DNA of 12,747 nucleotides from CAZPXF01 sp964590945 (GTDB lineage Bacteria > Bacillota > Clostridia > Lachnospirales > Lachnospiraceae): NCBI GenBank assembly GCA_964590945.1, contig CAZPXF010000066.1, positions 1-12,747 of the forward strand, read 5' to 3'. The notes below the pieces were generated by a model. The model made no database searches and was not told where the DNA came from. It saw only the letters and a program-made list of their open reading frames with translations. Made by a program: the position numbers and the translations under genes. Each line of letters begins with the position of its first letter. Position 1 is the stretch's first letter. This document shows positions 6,179-12,747 of this stretch, piece by piece.

Positions 6179-7672
6179 ATGAAAAAATATGTCATGGCAT
6201 TGGATCAGGGAACGACAAGCTCCCGTTGTATTTTGTTTGATAAGCAGGGCAATATCTGCGCGCTGGCGCAGAAGGAATTTTCCCAGATTTACCCTCATCC
6301 GGGCTGGGTGGAGCATGACCCTGTGGAGATCTGGTCTTCCCAGATGGCGGTGGCGGCCGAGGCGCTTGCCGGAGCGGGGGCGGATGCATCGGATATCGCA
6401 TCGATCGGGATCACAAATCAGAGAGAGACTACGGTCGTATGGAACCGCAGCACAGGCGCGCCGGTTTACAATGCGATCGTATGGCAGTGCCGGAGAACGG
6501 CTGAACGCATCGACCAGTTGAAGGAGGACGGTATGGAGGAATATGTGCGTGACCATACCGGACTTGTGGCGGATGCGTATTTTTCTGCGTCAAAGGTGGC
6601 GTGGATCCTGGATCATGTAGAGGGCGCGCGAAAAGAAGCGGAAGAAGGGAATCTTTTATTTGGAACCATTGACACGTGGCTGATCTGGAATCTTACGAAA
6701 GGGAAGGTTCATGTGACGGACTACACGAATGCCTCGCGCACAATGCTCTTTGATATCCATAAGCTTTGCTGGGATCAGAAGATATTGGACTATTTCGGAA
6801 TCCCGAAGGCTATGCTTCCGGAGGTGAAGCCGTCCAGCTATATATATGGCGTCACGGATACAGGCTTTTTTGGCGGCAGCATTCCGATCGCCGGGGCAGC
6901 AGGAGATCAGCAGTGCGCATTGTTTGGCCAATGCTGTTTTTCAGCCGGAGAAGTGAAAAATACATATGGAACCGGGTGTTTCCTTCTCATGAATACAGGG
7001 GAAACGGCGGTTTCATCCGGGCATGGACTGATCACAACGATCGCGGCCAGCGCCGGAGATCATGTGCAGTACGCCCTGGAGGGAAGTATTTTCGTGGCAG
7101 GAGCGGCGGTCCAGTGGCTCCGGGATGAGCTTCGGATGATCGAGAATGCGCCTCAGTCGGAGGAGCTTGCCCTTGCGGTCCCGGATACAAATGGGATGTA
7201 TGTAGTCCCTGCATTTACCGGAATCGGAGCGCCGTACTGGGATCCGTATGCCAGAGGCGCGGTCGTCGGGATCACGCGGGGATGCAGTAAGGAGCATTTT
7301 GTACGTGCGACGCTGGAATCCATGGCCTATCAGACCTATGATATTCTGGAGGCGATGGAGGAGGATTCGGGTATCCGGTTAAAAAGCCTGAAAGTAGACG
7401 GCGGCGCATCCAGAAATAATTTCCTTATGCAGTTCCAGTCGGATATACTGAAGCTGGACGTCCTGCGCCCGGAGTGTGTGGAGACAACGGCTCTTGGGGC
7501 GGCCTATCTTGCAGGAATGGCGGTCGGCTATTGGAAAGATACGGAGGATGTGCGGGAGAATTGGAAGCTGTCGAGAACCTTCTGCGCCGGGATGGAAGAG
7601 GAGAGACGAGAAAAGCAGATCCGCGGCTGGAAAAAGGCAGTTCAGCGCTCGTTTGGCTGGGCGGAAGAGTAG
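6179..7672 (+). CDS. glpK: Glycerol kinase
   Basis: This 497-residue FGGY-family kinase phosphorylates glycerol to sn-glycerol 3-phosphate with ATP in the cytoplasm. Visible motifs are the N-terminal phosphate-binding ALDQGTTSSRCILFD (7-21), GWVEHDPVEIW (42-52), ITNQRETTVVWNR (78-90), the region around the catalytic Asp GAAGDQQCALFG (239-250, Asp242), NTYGTGCF (261-268) and DGGASRNNFLMQFQSD (407-422). Length is normal for the family. The start is fixed by AGGAG (6167-6171), 7 bases upstream of the ATG. Earlier in-frame codons from 6140 lie in the leader hairpin. At the position of the HPr-phosphorylated histidine of Bacillus and Enterococcus enzymes (in YHFYG or YHFFG) this protein has TGFFG, that is Gly229, so PTS activation at that site is not expected. 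No glpF or glpD lies beside it. Confidence 0.97.
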   Translation: MKKYVMALDQGTTSSRCILFDKQGNICALAQKEFSQIYPHPGWVEHDPVEIWSSQMAVAAEALAGAGADASDIASIGITNQRETTVVWNRSTGAPVYNAIVWQCRRTAERIDQLKEDGMEEYVRDHTGLVADAYFSASKVAWILDHVEGARKEAEEGNLLFGTIDTWLIWNLTKGKVHVTDYTNASRTMLFDIHKLCWDQKILDYFGIPKAMLPEVKPSSYIYGVTDTGFFGGSIPIAGAAGDQQCALFGQCCFSAGEVKNTYGTGCFLLMNTGETAVSSGHGLITTIAASAGDHVQYALEGSIFVAGAAVQWLRDELRMIENAPQSEELALAVPDTNGMYVVPAFTGIGAPYWDPYARGAVVGITRGCSKEHFVRATLESMAYQTYDILEAMEEDSGIRLKSLKVDGGASRNNFLMQFQSDILKLDVLRPECVETTALGAAYLAGMAVGYWKDTEDVRENWKLSRTFCAGMEEERREKQIRGWKKAVQRSFGWAEE

Positions 7673-7686
7673 AGGACTTCCGGTTA

Positions 7687-7732
7687 CGGCAGGATGCTTA
7701 GCCCGGCCTGTCGGATCATGATGGGCCGGTTT
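7687..7732 (+). other. Overlapping alternative hairpins between glpK and the purine permease gene
   Basis: CCGGCC (7703-7708) pairs with GGCCGG (7724-7729), extended inward by several pairs including G-T, and is followed only by TTT. An upstream CGGCAGG (7687-7693) can instead pair with CCTGTCG (7707-7713, one G-T), which would disrupt the first hairpin. This could be a weak glpK terminator or a simple leader switch. I do not recognise the conserved purine riboswitch core here, and I see no good promoter between the two genes. Confidence 0.35.
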
Positions 7733-7778
7733 AAGGATAAAAAGATACTTTAAAACTACAAGAGAAAGAGGGAAAAAA

Positions 7779-9119
7779 ATGTTAGAAAAGTATTTTAAAC
7801 TAAGTGAAAACGGCACAAATGTCAGAACCGAAGTTTTTGCCGGAATCACAACATTTATGACAATGGCGTATATTCTTGCAGTCAACCCGGCGATTCTGTC
7901 TGACGGAACCGGTATGGATCCGAACGCGATCCTGATGGCGACAGCGCTTGCTTCGTTCATCGGGTGTATGGCGATGGCTCTTTTGGCAAATTATCCGTTT
8001 GCGCTTGCCCCGGGTCTTGGACTGAACGCGTATTTTGCTTACACGATCTGCGGGACTATGGGGTATACATGGCAGTTTGCACTTTTAGCGGTATTTGTTG
8101 AAGGTATTATCTTTATTGTGTTATCGCTGACAAATGTCCGTGAAGCTATTTTTAACGCAATTCCGCTGCAGCTGAAGAAGGGTGTGTCTGTTGGTATCGG
8201 TCTTTTTGTGGCTTTCATCGGTCTGCAGAATGCGAACCTTGTCGTCGACAGCAGCACACTTGTATCGGTTGTTGATTTCACAGAGGATTTTCATAATGTC
8301 GGAATCGGGGCGCTGCTGGCAGTGATCGGCCTGCTTCTGATCTCGATCATGTATGTCAAGAAGATAAGGGGATCGATCCTGATCGGCATTTTTGTGACAT
8401 GGATCCTCGGAATCATCTGTCAGTTCACCGGAATCTATCAGGGAACGAGTCTGATCCCGGCATGGTCGGGTTTCAGCCTTGGTTCTATCGGCGAGACCTT
8501 TGGACAGTGCTTCCATGTATCGGGAAATGACATCAAAATCTTTGATTTTATCGTCATCATTTTTGCATTTTTGTTTGTTGATATGTTTGATACGCTGGGA
8601 ACTCTGATCGGCGTGGCCAATAAGGCGGATATGCTCGATGAAAATGGAAAGCTTCCGCGCATCAGGGAGGCGCTTCTTGCAGATGCGATCGCAACCTGTG
8701 TCGGCGCGGTGCTTGGGACATCCACGACAACAACGTTTGTCGAGAGCTCTTCCGGCGTTTCCGAGGGGGCAAGAACCGGACTTGCATCTGTCGTTACCGG
8801 ACTTTTGTTCCTGCTTGCGATTTTCCTGTCGCCAATCTTTATCGCGATCCCGAGCTTTGCGACTGCTCCGGCGTTGATTTTTGTGGGATTTCTGATGGTG
8901 AGTGCGGTTGTCGAGGTCGATTTTAATGATTTTACAGAGTCGATCCCGGCTTATCTGTGCATGATCGCTATGCCGCTCATGTACAGCATCTCCGAAGGTA
9001 TCGCAGTTGGAGTTATCTCTTATGTAGTGATCAACCTGATCTGCGGAAAATCAAAGAAGATCACGCCTCTGATGTATGTTCTTGCAGTATTGTTTGTGCT
9101 GAAATATATATTCCTGTAG
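7779..9119 (+). CDS. NCS2-family purine permease, AzgA/PbuG type
   Basis: This 446-residue membrane protein is of the AzgA-like branch of the NCS2 (nucleobase-cation symporter 2) family, which imports hypoxanthine, guanine or adenine with protons for purine salvage. Family landmarks are AGITTFMTMAYILAVNP (21-37), NYPFALAPGLGLNAYF (71-86), FLFVDMFDTLGTLIG (264-278) and GTSTTTTFVESSSGV (313-327). Many hydrophobic segments consistent with about a dozen helices are evident, and both length and ends are normal. An AGAGGG-type ribosome site lies about 6 bases before the ATG. The gene follows glpK in the same direction after about 106 bases and may be read through from it or from a weak promoter of its own. 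Which purine base it prefers cannot be told from sequence. Confidence 0.92.
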   Translation: MLEKYFKLSENGTNVRTEVFAGITTFMTMAYILAVNPAILSDGTGMDPNAILMATALASFIGCMAMALLANYPFALAPGLGLNAYFAYTICGTMGYTWQFALLAVFVEGIIFIVLSLTNVREAIFNAIPLQLKKGVSVGIGLFVAFIGLQNANLVVDSSTLVSVVDFTEDFHNVGIGALLAVIGLLLISIMYVKKIRGSILIGIFVTWILGIICQFTGIYQGTSLIPAWSGFSLGSIGETFGQCFHVSGNDIKIFDFIVIIFAFLFVDMFDTLGTLIGVANKADMLDENGKLPRIREALLADAIATCVGAVLGTSTTTTFVESSSGVSEGARTGLASVVTGLLFLLAIFLSPIFIAIPSFATAPALIFVGFLMVSAVVEVDFNDFTESIPAYLCMIAMPLMYSISEGIAVGVISYVVINLICGKSKKITPLMYVLAVLFVLKYIFL

Positions 9120-9154
9120 AACACACATTAATTGAGAAAAAATATCGATAAATG

Positions 9155-9207
9155 TTGTGCGGTGGTGTTTGTCTGTGCTAATATGAATCAGGTATTCATA
9201 TTAGTAC
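9155..9207 (+). promoter_or_regulatory. feo promoter overlapped by a 14+14 bp operator-like dyad
   Basis: A -35-like TTGTGC (9155-9160) is followed after 18 bases by TAATAT (9179-9184), and TG-C before it makes an extended -10 (9176-9184). A near-perfect inverted repeat spans the -10 and the expected start site: 9175-9188 against 9194-9207, 13 Watson-Crick pairs plus one G-T, around a 5-base centre. The core half-site reads TAATATGAAT / ATTCATATTA. A repressor bound here would block transcription. A metal sensor of the Fur or DtxR/MntR kind is likely from the downstream genes, but the dyad does not obviously match the classic Fur or DtxR consensus. No terminator is seen between the permease gene and this promoter. 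Confidence 0.7.
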
Positions 9208-9222
9208 AAAAGAGGTAACGCC

Positions 9223-11583
9223 ATGAAATTGAATCAGCTTGAAAATGGTAAAGACGCCATTATTACATCTGTAGGAGGAGAGGGAGCGCTCCGCAATCAT
9301 TTTCTTGATATGGGTCTGACTCCGGGAACGGAGGTTACCCTTATCAAGCGCGCTCCCATGGGAGATCCCATAGAGCTTATGCTCCGTGGGTATAATCTGA
9401 CCCTGCGTGTATCTGATGCCGCACAGATTGAAATTACAAATATCCATGACACAGACAGAAAGAGAATAGAACAGGAGAGAAAGCGTGATATCGCGCATCC
9501 GCAGATGGGCGAGATGGGCATTTATCACACAAGGAAAAAAGGCGACGAGCTTTTGGAGGATGAGCCTCTGAGCTTTGGACTGATCGGCAACCAGAACTGC
9601 GGAAAAACGACGCTGTTTAATCAGCTGACGGGGGCGAATCAGCATGTCGGCAATTTCCCGGGCGTGACAGTGGACCGTAAGGATGGGGTGATCCGCGGTC
9701 ATAAGAATGCGGCTGTGACCGATCTCCCGGGTATCTATTCTCTTTCTCCGTATACCGGGGAAGAGATCGTAACGAGGGATTTTCTGATGAAGAATCATCC
9801 GCAGGGGGTGATCAACATCGTCGATGCGACAAATATTGAGAGGAATCTGTACCTGACGATGCAGCTGATCGAGATGGATATCCCGATGGTGCTCGCGCTG
9901 AATATGATGGATGAGGTTAAGGAAAATGGTGGTACCATCCTGATCAACGAGATGGAAAATGCGCTCGGAATTCCGGTCGTACCGATCTCGGCGGCGAAAA
10001 ATGAAGGAATTGCTGAGCTTATTGAACATGCGATCCACGTTGCGCGATATAAAGAGTGCCCGGGGAGAATGGATTTCTGTGATGCGGATGGCCCGGACGG
10101 GGAAGGTGCAGTCCACCGCTGTATCCATGCGGTTATCCATCTGATCGAAGACCATGCGAAAAAGGCGAGGATCCCGGTGCGCTTCGCTGCGACAAAGCTT
10201 GTGGAAGGCGATGAACTGATCCTGAACGCGCTGAAACTGGACGCCAATGAAAAGGAGATGCTGGAGCATATTATTATGCAGATGGAGGATGAGAGCGGCA
10301 AAGACAGCAAGGCGGCTCTTGCGGACATGCGTTTCCGGTTCATTGAAAGCGTCTGTGAGCGGACGGTTGTAAAGCCTCAGGAGAGCCGGGAACACGCACG
10401 GAGCGCAAGGGTAGATAAGATCCTCACAGGAAAATACACGGCGCTTCCGGCCTTTGCAGTCATCATGGCGCTTGTGTTCTGGCTGACATTCGGCGTGATA
10501 GGAGCGGCGCTGTCCGACTGGCTGACGGTCGGAATCGATGCATTTACCGGATTCTGCAATTCTGCGCTGACTGCATACGGGATCAATCCGGTCGTGCGTT
10601 CGCTCGTAATTGACGGTGCGTTTGCAGGAGTGGGAAGCGTGCTGAGCTTCCTTCCGATCATTGTGGTGCTGTTTTTCTTCCTGTCGATTCTGGAGGACAG
10701 CGGATATATGGCGCGGGTCGCCTTTGTTATGGATAAACTGCTGAGAAAGATCGGCCTTTCGGGGCGGAGCTTTGTTCCGATGCTGATTGGATTTGGCTGC
10801 TCGGTTCCGGCGATCATGTCAACAAGAACACTGTCATCCGACCGGGACAGGAAAATGACGATCCTCCTGACGCCGTTTATGAGCTGCTCCGCGAAGCTTC
10901 CGATCTATGCGCTCTTTACCTCGGCATTCTTTCCGAAATACCGTGCGCTTGTGATGGTGCTCCTGTACTTTGGAGGAATCATAACGGGAATCTTATTCGC
11001 GTTGCTGCTGAAAAAGACCGCGTTTGCCGGAGAGCCGGTTCCGTTTGTTATGGAGCTTCCGAATTACCGCCTGCCGAGTGTAAGAAGCGTTTTGCAGCTA
11101 ATATGGGAAAAGGCCAGGGATTTTCTTACGAAAGCTTTTACGATTATCTTTCTGGCGTCGATCATCATATGGTTTTTGCAGACCTTTGATGTGCGCCTGA
11201 ACGTAGTTGCGGACACAGGCGACAGCCTTCTTGCCCTTGTGGGAAGTATCATAGCGCCGGTCTTTGCGCCTCTTGGCTTCGGCAGCTGGCAGGTGTCGAC
11301 CTCCCTTATTACAGGCTTTATTGCGAAGGAAAGCGTTGTCAGTACATTGACGATACTTATGGGCGGCGGAACAGCGGCGCTTGATACGATATTCACACCA
11401 TTTACGGCGGTTGTTTTTCTTGTGTTTACACTCTTATATACCCCATGCGTGGCCGCGATCGCGGCAGTGCGCCGTGAGATGGGGACGAGACGTGCGGCAG
11501 CGGGTGTTGCGGCATTACAGTGTGTGATCGCGTGGATCGTGGCGTTTTTTGTTCATACCGTGGGAATTGTGCTTGGGTTTTAA
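9223..11583 (+). CDS. feoB: FeoA-FeoB fusion, ferrous iron transporter
   Basis: This 786-residue protein imports Fe2+ across the cytoplasmic membrane. Residues 1 to about 75 form a FeoA-type SH3-like domain, joined by a charged linker (about 76-115) to FeoB. The GTPase domain shows G1 GNQNCGKTT (122-130), G2 region FPGVTVDRKDG (145-155), G3 DLPG (167-170), G4 NMMD (227-230) and G5-like SAAK (256-259). The membrane part carries the Gate-type motifs GCSVP (525-529) and TPFMSCSAKLP (550-560), with the conserved cysteines, and AKESVVSTL (701-709). The ATG at 9223 is preceded by AGAGGT (9211-9216) at 6 bases. It is the first gene of an operon-like cluster under an operator-like promoter. FeoA fused to FeoB is a known arrangement in Clostridia and Bacteroidetes. 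No frameshift or missing key motif is seen. Confidence 0.96.
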   Translation: MKLNQLENGKDAIITSVGGEGALRNHFLDMGLTPGTEVTLIKRAPMGDPIELMLRGYNLTLRVSDAAQIEITNIHDTDRKRIEQERKRDIAHPQMGEMGIYHTRKKGDELLEDEPLSFGLIGNQNCGKTTLFNQLTGANQHVGNFPGVTVDRKDGVIRGHKNAAVTDLPGIYSLSPYTGEEIVTRDFLMKNHPQGVINIVDATNIERNLYLTMQLIEMDIPMVLALNMMDEVKENGGTILINEMENALGIPVVPISAAKNEGIAELIEHAIHVARYKECPGRMDFCDADGPDGEGAVHRCIHAVIHLIEDHAKKARIPVRFAATKLVEGDELILNALKLDANEKEMLEHIIMQMEDESGKDSKAALADMRFRFIESVCERTVVKPQESREHARSARVDKILTGKYTALPAFAVIMALVFWLTFGVIGAALSDWLTVGIDAFTGFCNSALTAYGINPVVRSLVIDGAFAGVGSVLSFLPIIVVLFFFLSILEDSGYMARVAFVMDKLLRKIGLSGRSFVPMLIGFGCSVPAIMSTRTLSSDRDRKMTILLTPFMSCSAKLPIYALFTSAFFPKYRALVMVLLYFGGIITGILFALLLKKTAFAGEPVPFVMELPNYRLPSVRSVLQLIWEKARDFLTKAFTIIFLASIIIWFLQTFDVRLNVVADTGDSLLALVGSIIAPVFAPLGFGSWQVSTSLITGFIAKESVVSTLTILMGGGTAALDTIFTPFTAVVFLVFTLLYTPCVAAIAAVRREMGTRRAAAGVAALQCVIAWIVAFFVHTVGIVLGF

Positions 11584-11633
11584 TACGTGAGAAAAGCAGA
11601 GATTCCTGTATGCGGAAAGAAGGTTGTCGGAGG

Positions 11634-11804
11634 ATGAATTTACAGAGTATTATTGTATTGGCCATAATTGCGGTATGGGTCATATTGGCAGTACGGCATA
11701 CGAAAAGGAAAGGAATCGGGAGCTGCGGTGATTCGTGCGGCGGAGACTGCGCGCACTGCGGGGGTTGTTCCCGTTGTGAAGCAAAACCGGATGATGGAAA
11801 ATGA
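11634..11804 (+). CDS. FeoB-associated Cys-rich membrane peptide
   Basis: A 56-residue peptide with one N-terminal membrane helix (about residues 4-20, SIIVLAIIAVWVILAV), a short basic stretch HTKRK, then a glycine-rich tail with six cysteines (SCGDSCGGDCAHCGGCSRC). It matches the small family found just after feoB in Firmicutes (PF12669 type), thought to help FeoB perhaps by handling iron at the membrane; the mechanism is not established. It starts 50 bases after the feoAB stop. The ATG at 11634 has AGAAGG (11618-11623) 10 bases upstream; the GGAGG directly touching this ATG is too close to serve it. An in-frame ATG at 11610 is an alternative start that would add eight polar residues before the helix. 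Confidence 0.85.
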   Translation: MNLQSIIVLAIIAVWVILAVRHTKRKGIGSCGDSCGGDCAHCGGCSRCEAKPDDGK

Positions 11805-12741
11805 GCATAACAGCTTTTTAAACGAAGAATTGTATAGAGAATGCCGGATCTGTCCGCGAAACTGCGGGGCGGACCGGCTTGCGGGAAAGCGGGGATTCTG
11901 CGGAATGCCCGCTGAAATTTATGCCGGAAGGGCGGCGCTCCATATGTGGGAGGAACCGTGCATTTCCGGAAAGGAAGGCTCCGGAGCCATATTTTTTTCA
12001 GGGTGTAATATGCGCTGCGTATTTTGCCAGAACGAGACAATCTCTGCCGGAGGAGCGGGAGTCGTAACGGATCTGGATATGCTTGTGGATGCGGTTCTGC
12101 GCCTGCAGGAGCAAAAGGCCAACAATATCAATCTTGTAACGGCAGGGCATTATCTTCCAACGGCGGCAGAGCTGATACGGCGGGCGCGGAGGAAGGGGCT
12201 TTCCATTCCGGTCGTATACAACAGCAGCGGATACGAGAAAGCGGAGCTGCTGCGCCTGCTGGATGGACTTGTGGACGTCTACCTGCCGGATATGAAGTAT
12301 GCTTCCTCCGGGCTGGCAAAGCGATATTCAGGTGCGGAGGATTACCCTGAGGTTTCGCGGGCGGCGGTGGCGGAGATGGTAAGACAGGCCGGCACGCCGG
12401 TATTTGATGATCATGGGATCATGAAGAAGGGCGTGATCGTCCGTCACCTGATGCTCCCGGGAAACTATATGGATTCCCGCCGTGTGCTCCGGTATCTCCA
12501 CGAGACCTATGGAGATCAGATCTATATCAGCATTATGAATCAATACACGCCGATGAGGTATTTTAAAGATTATCCGGAACTGAATCGAAGGATTCGCAGA
12601 AGTGAATATGAGAAGCTTCTGGACTATGCGCTGTCTATTGGCATAGAACAGGCATTTTATCAGGAAGGCGGTACGGCAAAGGAATCTTTTATCCCGGCCT
12701 TTGACGGAACCGGGATAAATAAATCCGGTATTATTTTGTAA
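11791..12741 (+). CDS. Radical SAM protein, PflA-like COG1313 (PflX) family
   Basis: This 316-residue protein has the radical SAM cluster motif C72-NMR-C76-VF-C79 (CxxxCxxC) inside FFSGCNMRCVFCQNETIS, preceded by four extra cysteines (C18, C21, C25, C37) in a CRICPRNC...GFCG arrangement. This is the pattern of the uncharacterised family distantly related to pyruvate formate-lyase activating enzymes. It is predicted to bind [4Fe-4S] and cleave S-adenosylmethionine; its target is unknown. The start at 11791 (or the adjacent ATG at 11794) overlaps the Cys-rich peptide gene by 14 bases and has only a weak ribosome site, suggesting translational coupling. Lying at the end of the feo cluster, it may share iron-dependent expression. 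No glycyl-radical enzyme gene is seen within the window. The stop codon is 6 bases before the window end, so no terminator can be assessed. Confidence 0.85.
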   Translation: MMENEHNSFLNEELYRECRICPRNCGADRLAGKRGFCGMPAEIYAGRAALHMWEEPCISGKEGSGAIFFSGCNMRCVFCQNETISAGGAGVVTDLDMLVDAVLRLQEQKANNINLVTAGHYLPTAAELIRRARRKGLSIPVVYNSSGYEKAELLRLLDGLVDVYLPDMKYASSGLAKRYSGAEDYPEVSRAAVAEMVRQAGTPVFDDHGIMKKGVIVRHLMLPGNYMDSRRVLRYLHETYGDQIYISIMNQYTPMRYFKDYPELNRRIRRSEYEKLLDYALSIGIEQAFYQEGGTAKESFIPAFDGTGINKSGIIL

Positions 12742-12747
12742 GAAGAT

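Noticed and set aside
7673..7778. Purine (guanine/adenine) riboswitch upstream of the purine permease
   Set aside because: The conserved aptamer core is not visible in the 106-base gap, and the pairing seen does not form a three-way junction with known loops.
1..12747. A defence system, prophage, CRISPR array, integron or insertion sequence
   Set aside because: No nuclease, integrase, transposase, phage structural or Cas-like protein is present, and no array of spaced perfect repeats was seen. The repeats at 3680-3780 are degenerate and have no spacers.

Overview
The window looks like a chromosomal segment from a Clostridia-type Firmicute, most likely a gut Lachnospiraceae. The reasons are strong AGGAGG-type ribosome binding sites, TATAAT and extended -10 promoters, moderate GC content, a FeoA-FeoB fusion followed by a short FeoB-associated Cys-rich peptide, an orphan ABC-class ATPase, and a large secreted Ig-like/fibronectin III protein. 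The species assignment is inference. I see no phage genes, transposase, CRISPR array, tRNA or rRNA.

Layout. (1) 49-1791 (+) encodes an ABC-class ATPase of the PF09818 type with unknown role. (2) A long perfect hairpin (1900-1947) separates it from the convergent gene 1972-3612 (-), an NhaC-family Na+/H+ antiporter. This gene has an extended -10 promoter preceded by five degenerate 20-21 bp tandem repeats (about 3680-3780). (3) A clear intrinsic terminator (3777-3799, -) closes a secreted Ig-like/Fn3/propeller-like protein (3807 to 5797, -). The 5' end of that gene is lost in a run of exactly 100 N (5798-5897), so it is partial, and the adjacency of the two sides of the gap is a scaffolding inference. 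(4) 6179-7672 (+) is glycerol kinase, with a near-consensus promoter and a terminator-like hairpin in its leader. (5) 7779-9119 (+) is an AzgA/PbuG-type purine permease. (6) 9223-12741 (+) is an iron cluster: a FeoA-FeoB fusion, a 56-residue FeoB-associated Cys-rich membrane peptide, and a radical SAM protein of the PflA-like COG1313 (PflX) type. The last two genes overlap.

How the genes work together. Only the Feo cluster is a clear functional unit: ferrous iron import through FeoAB, an accessory Cys-rich peptide, and an iron-sulfur radical SAM enzyme. Its promoter lies inside a 14+14 bp inverted repeat, which suggests direct repressor control, probably by metal. The other genes are ordinary housekeeping and transport genes with individually interesting control regions. 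I found no convincing new multi-gene system. The best leads are non-coding: the tandem repeats upstream of the antiporter gene, the operator-like dyad at the feo promoter, and the glpK leader.
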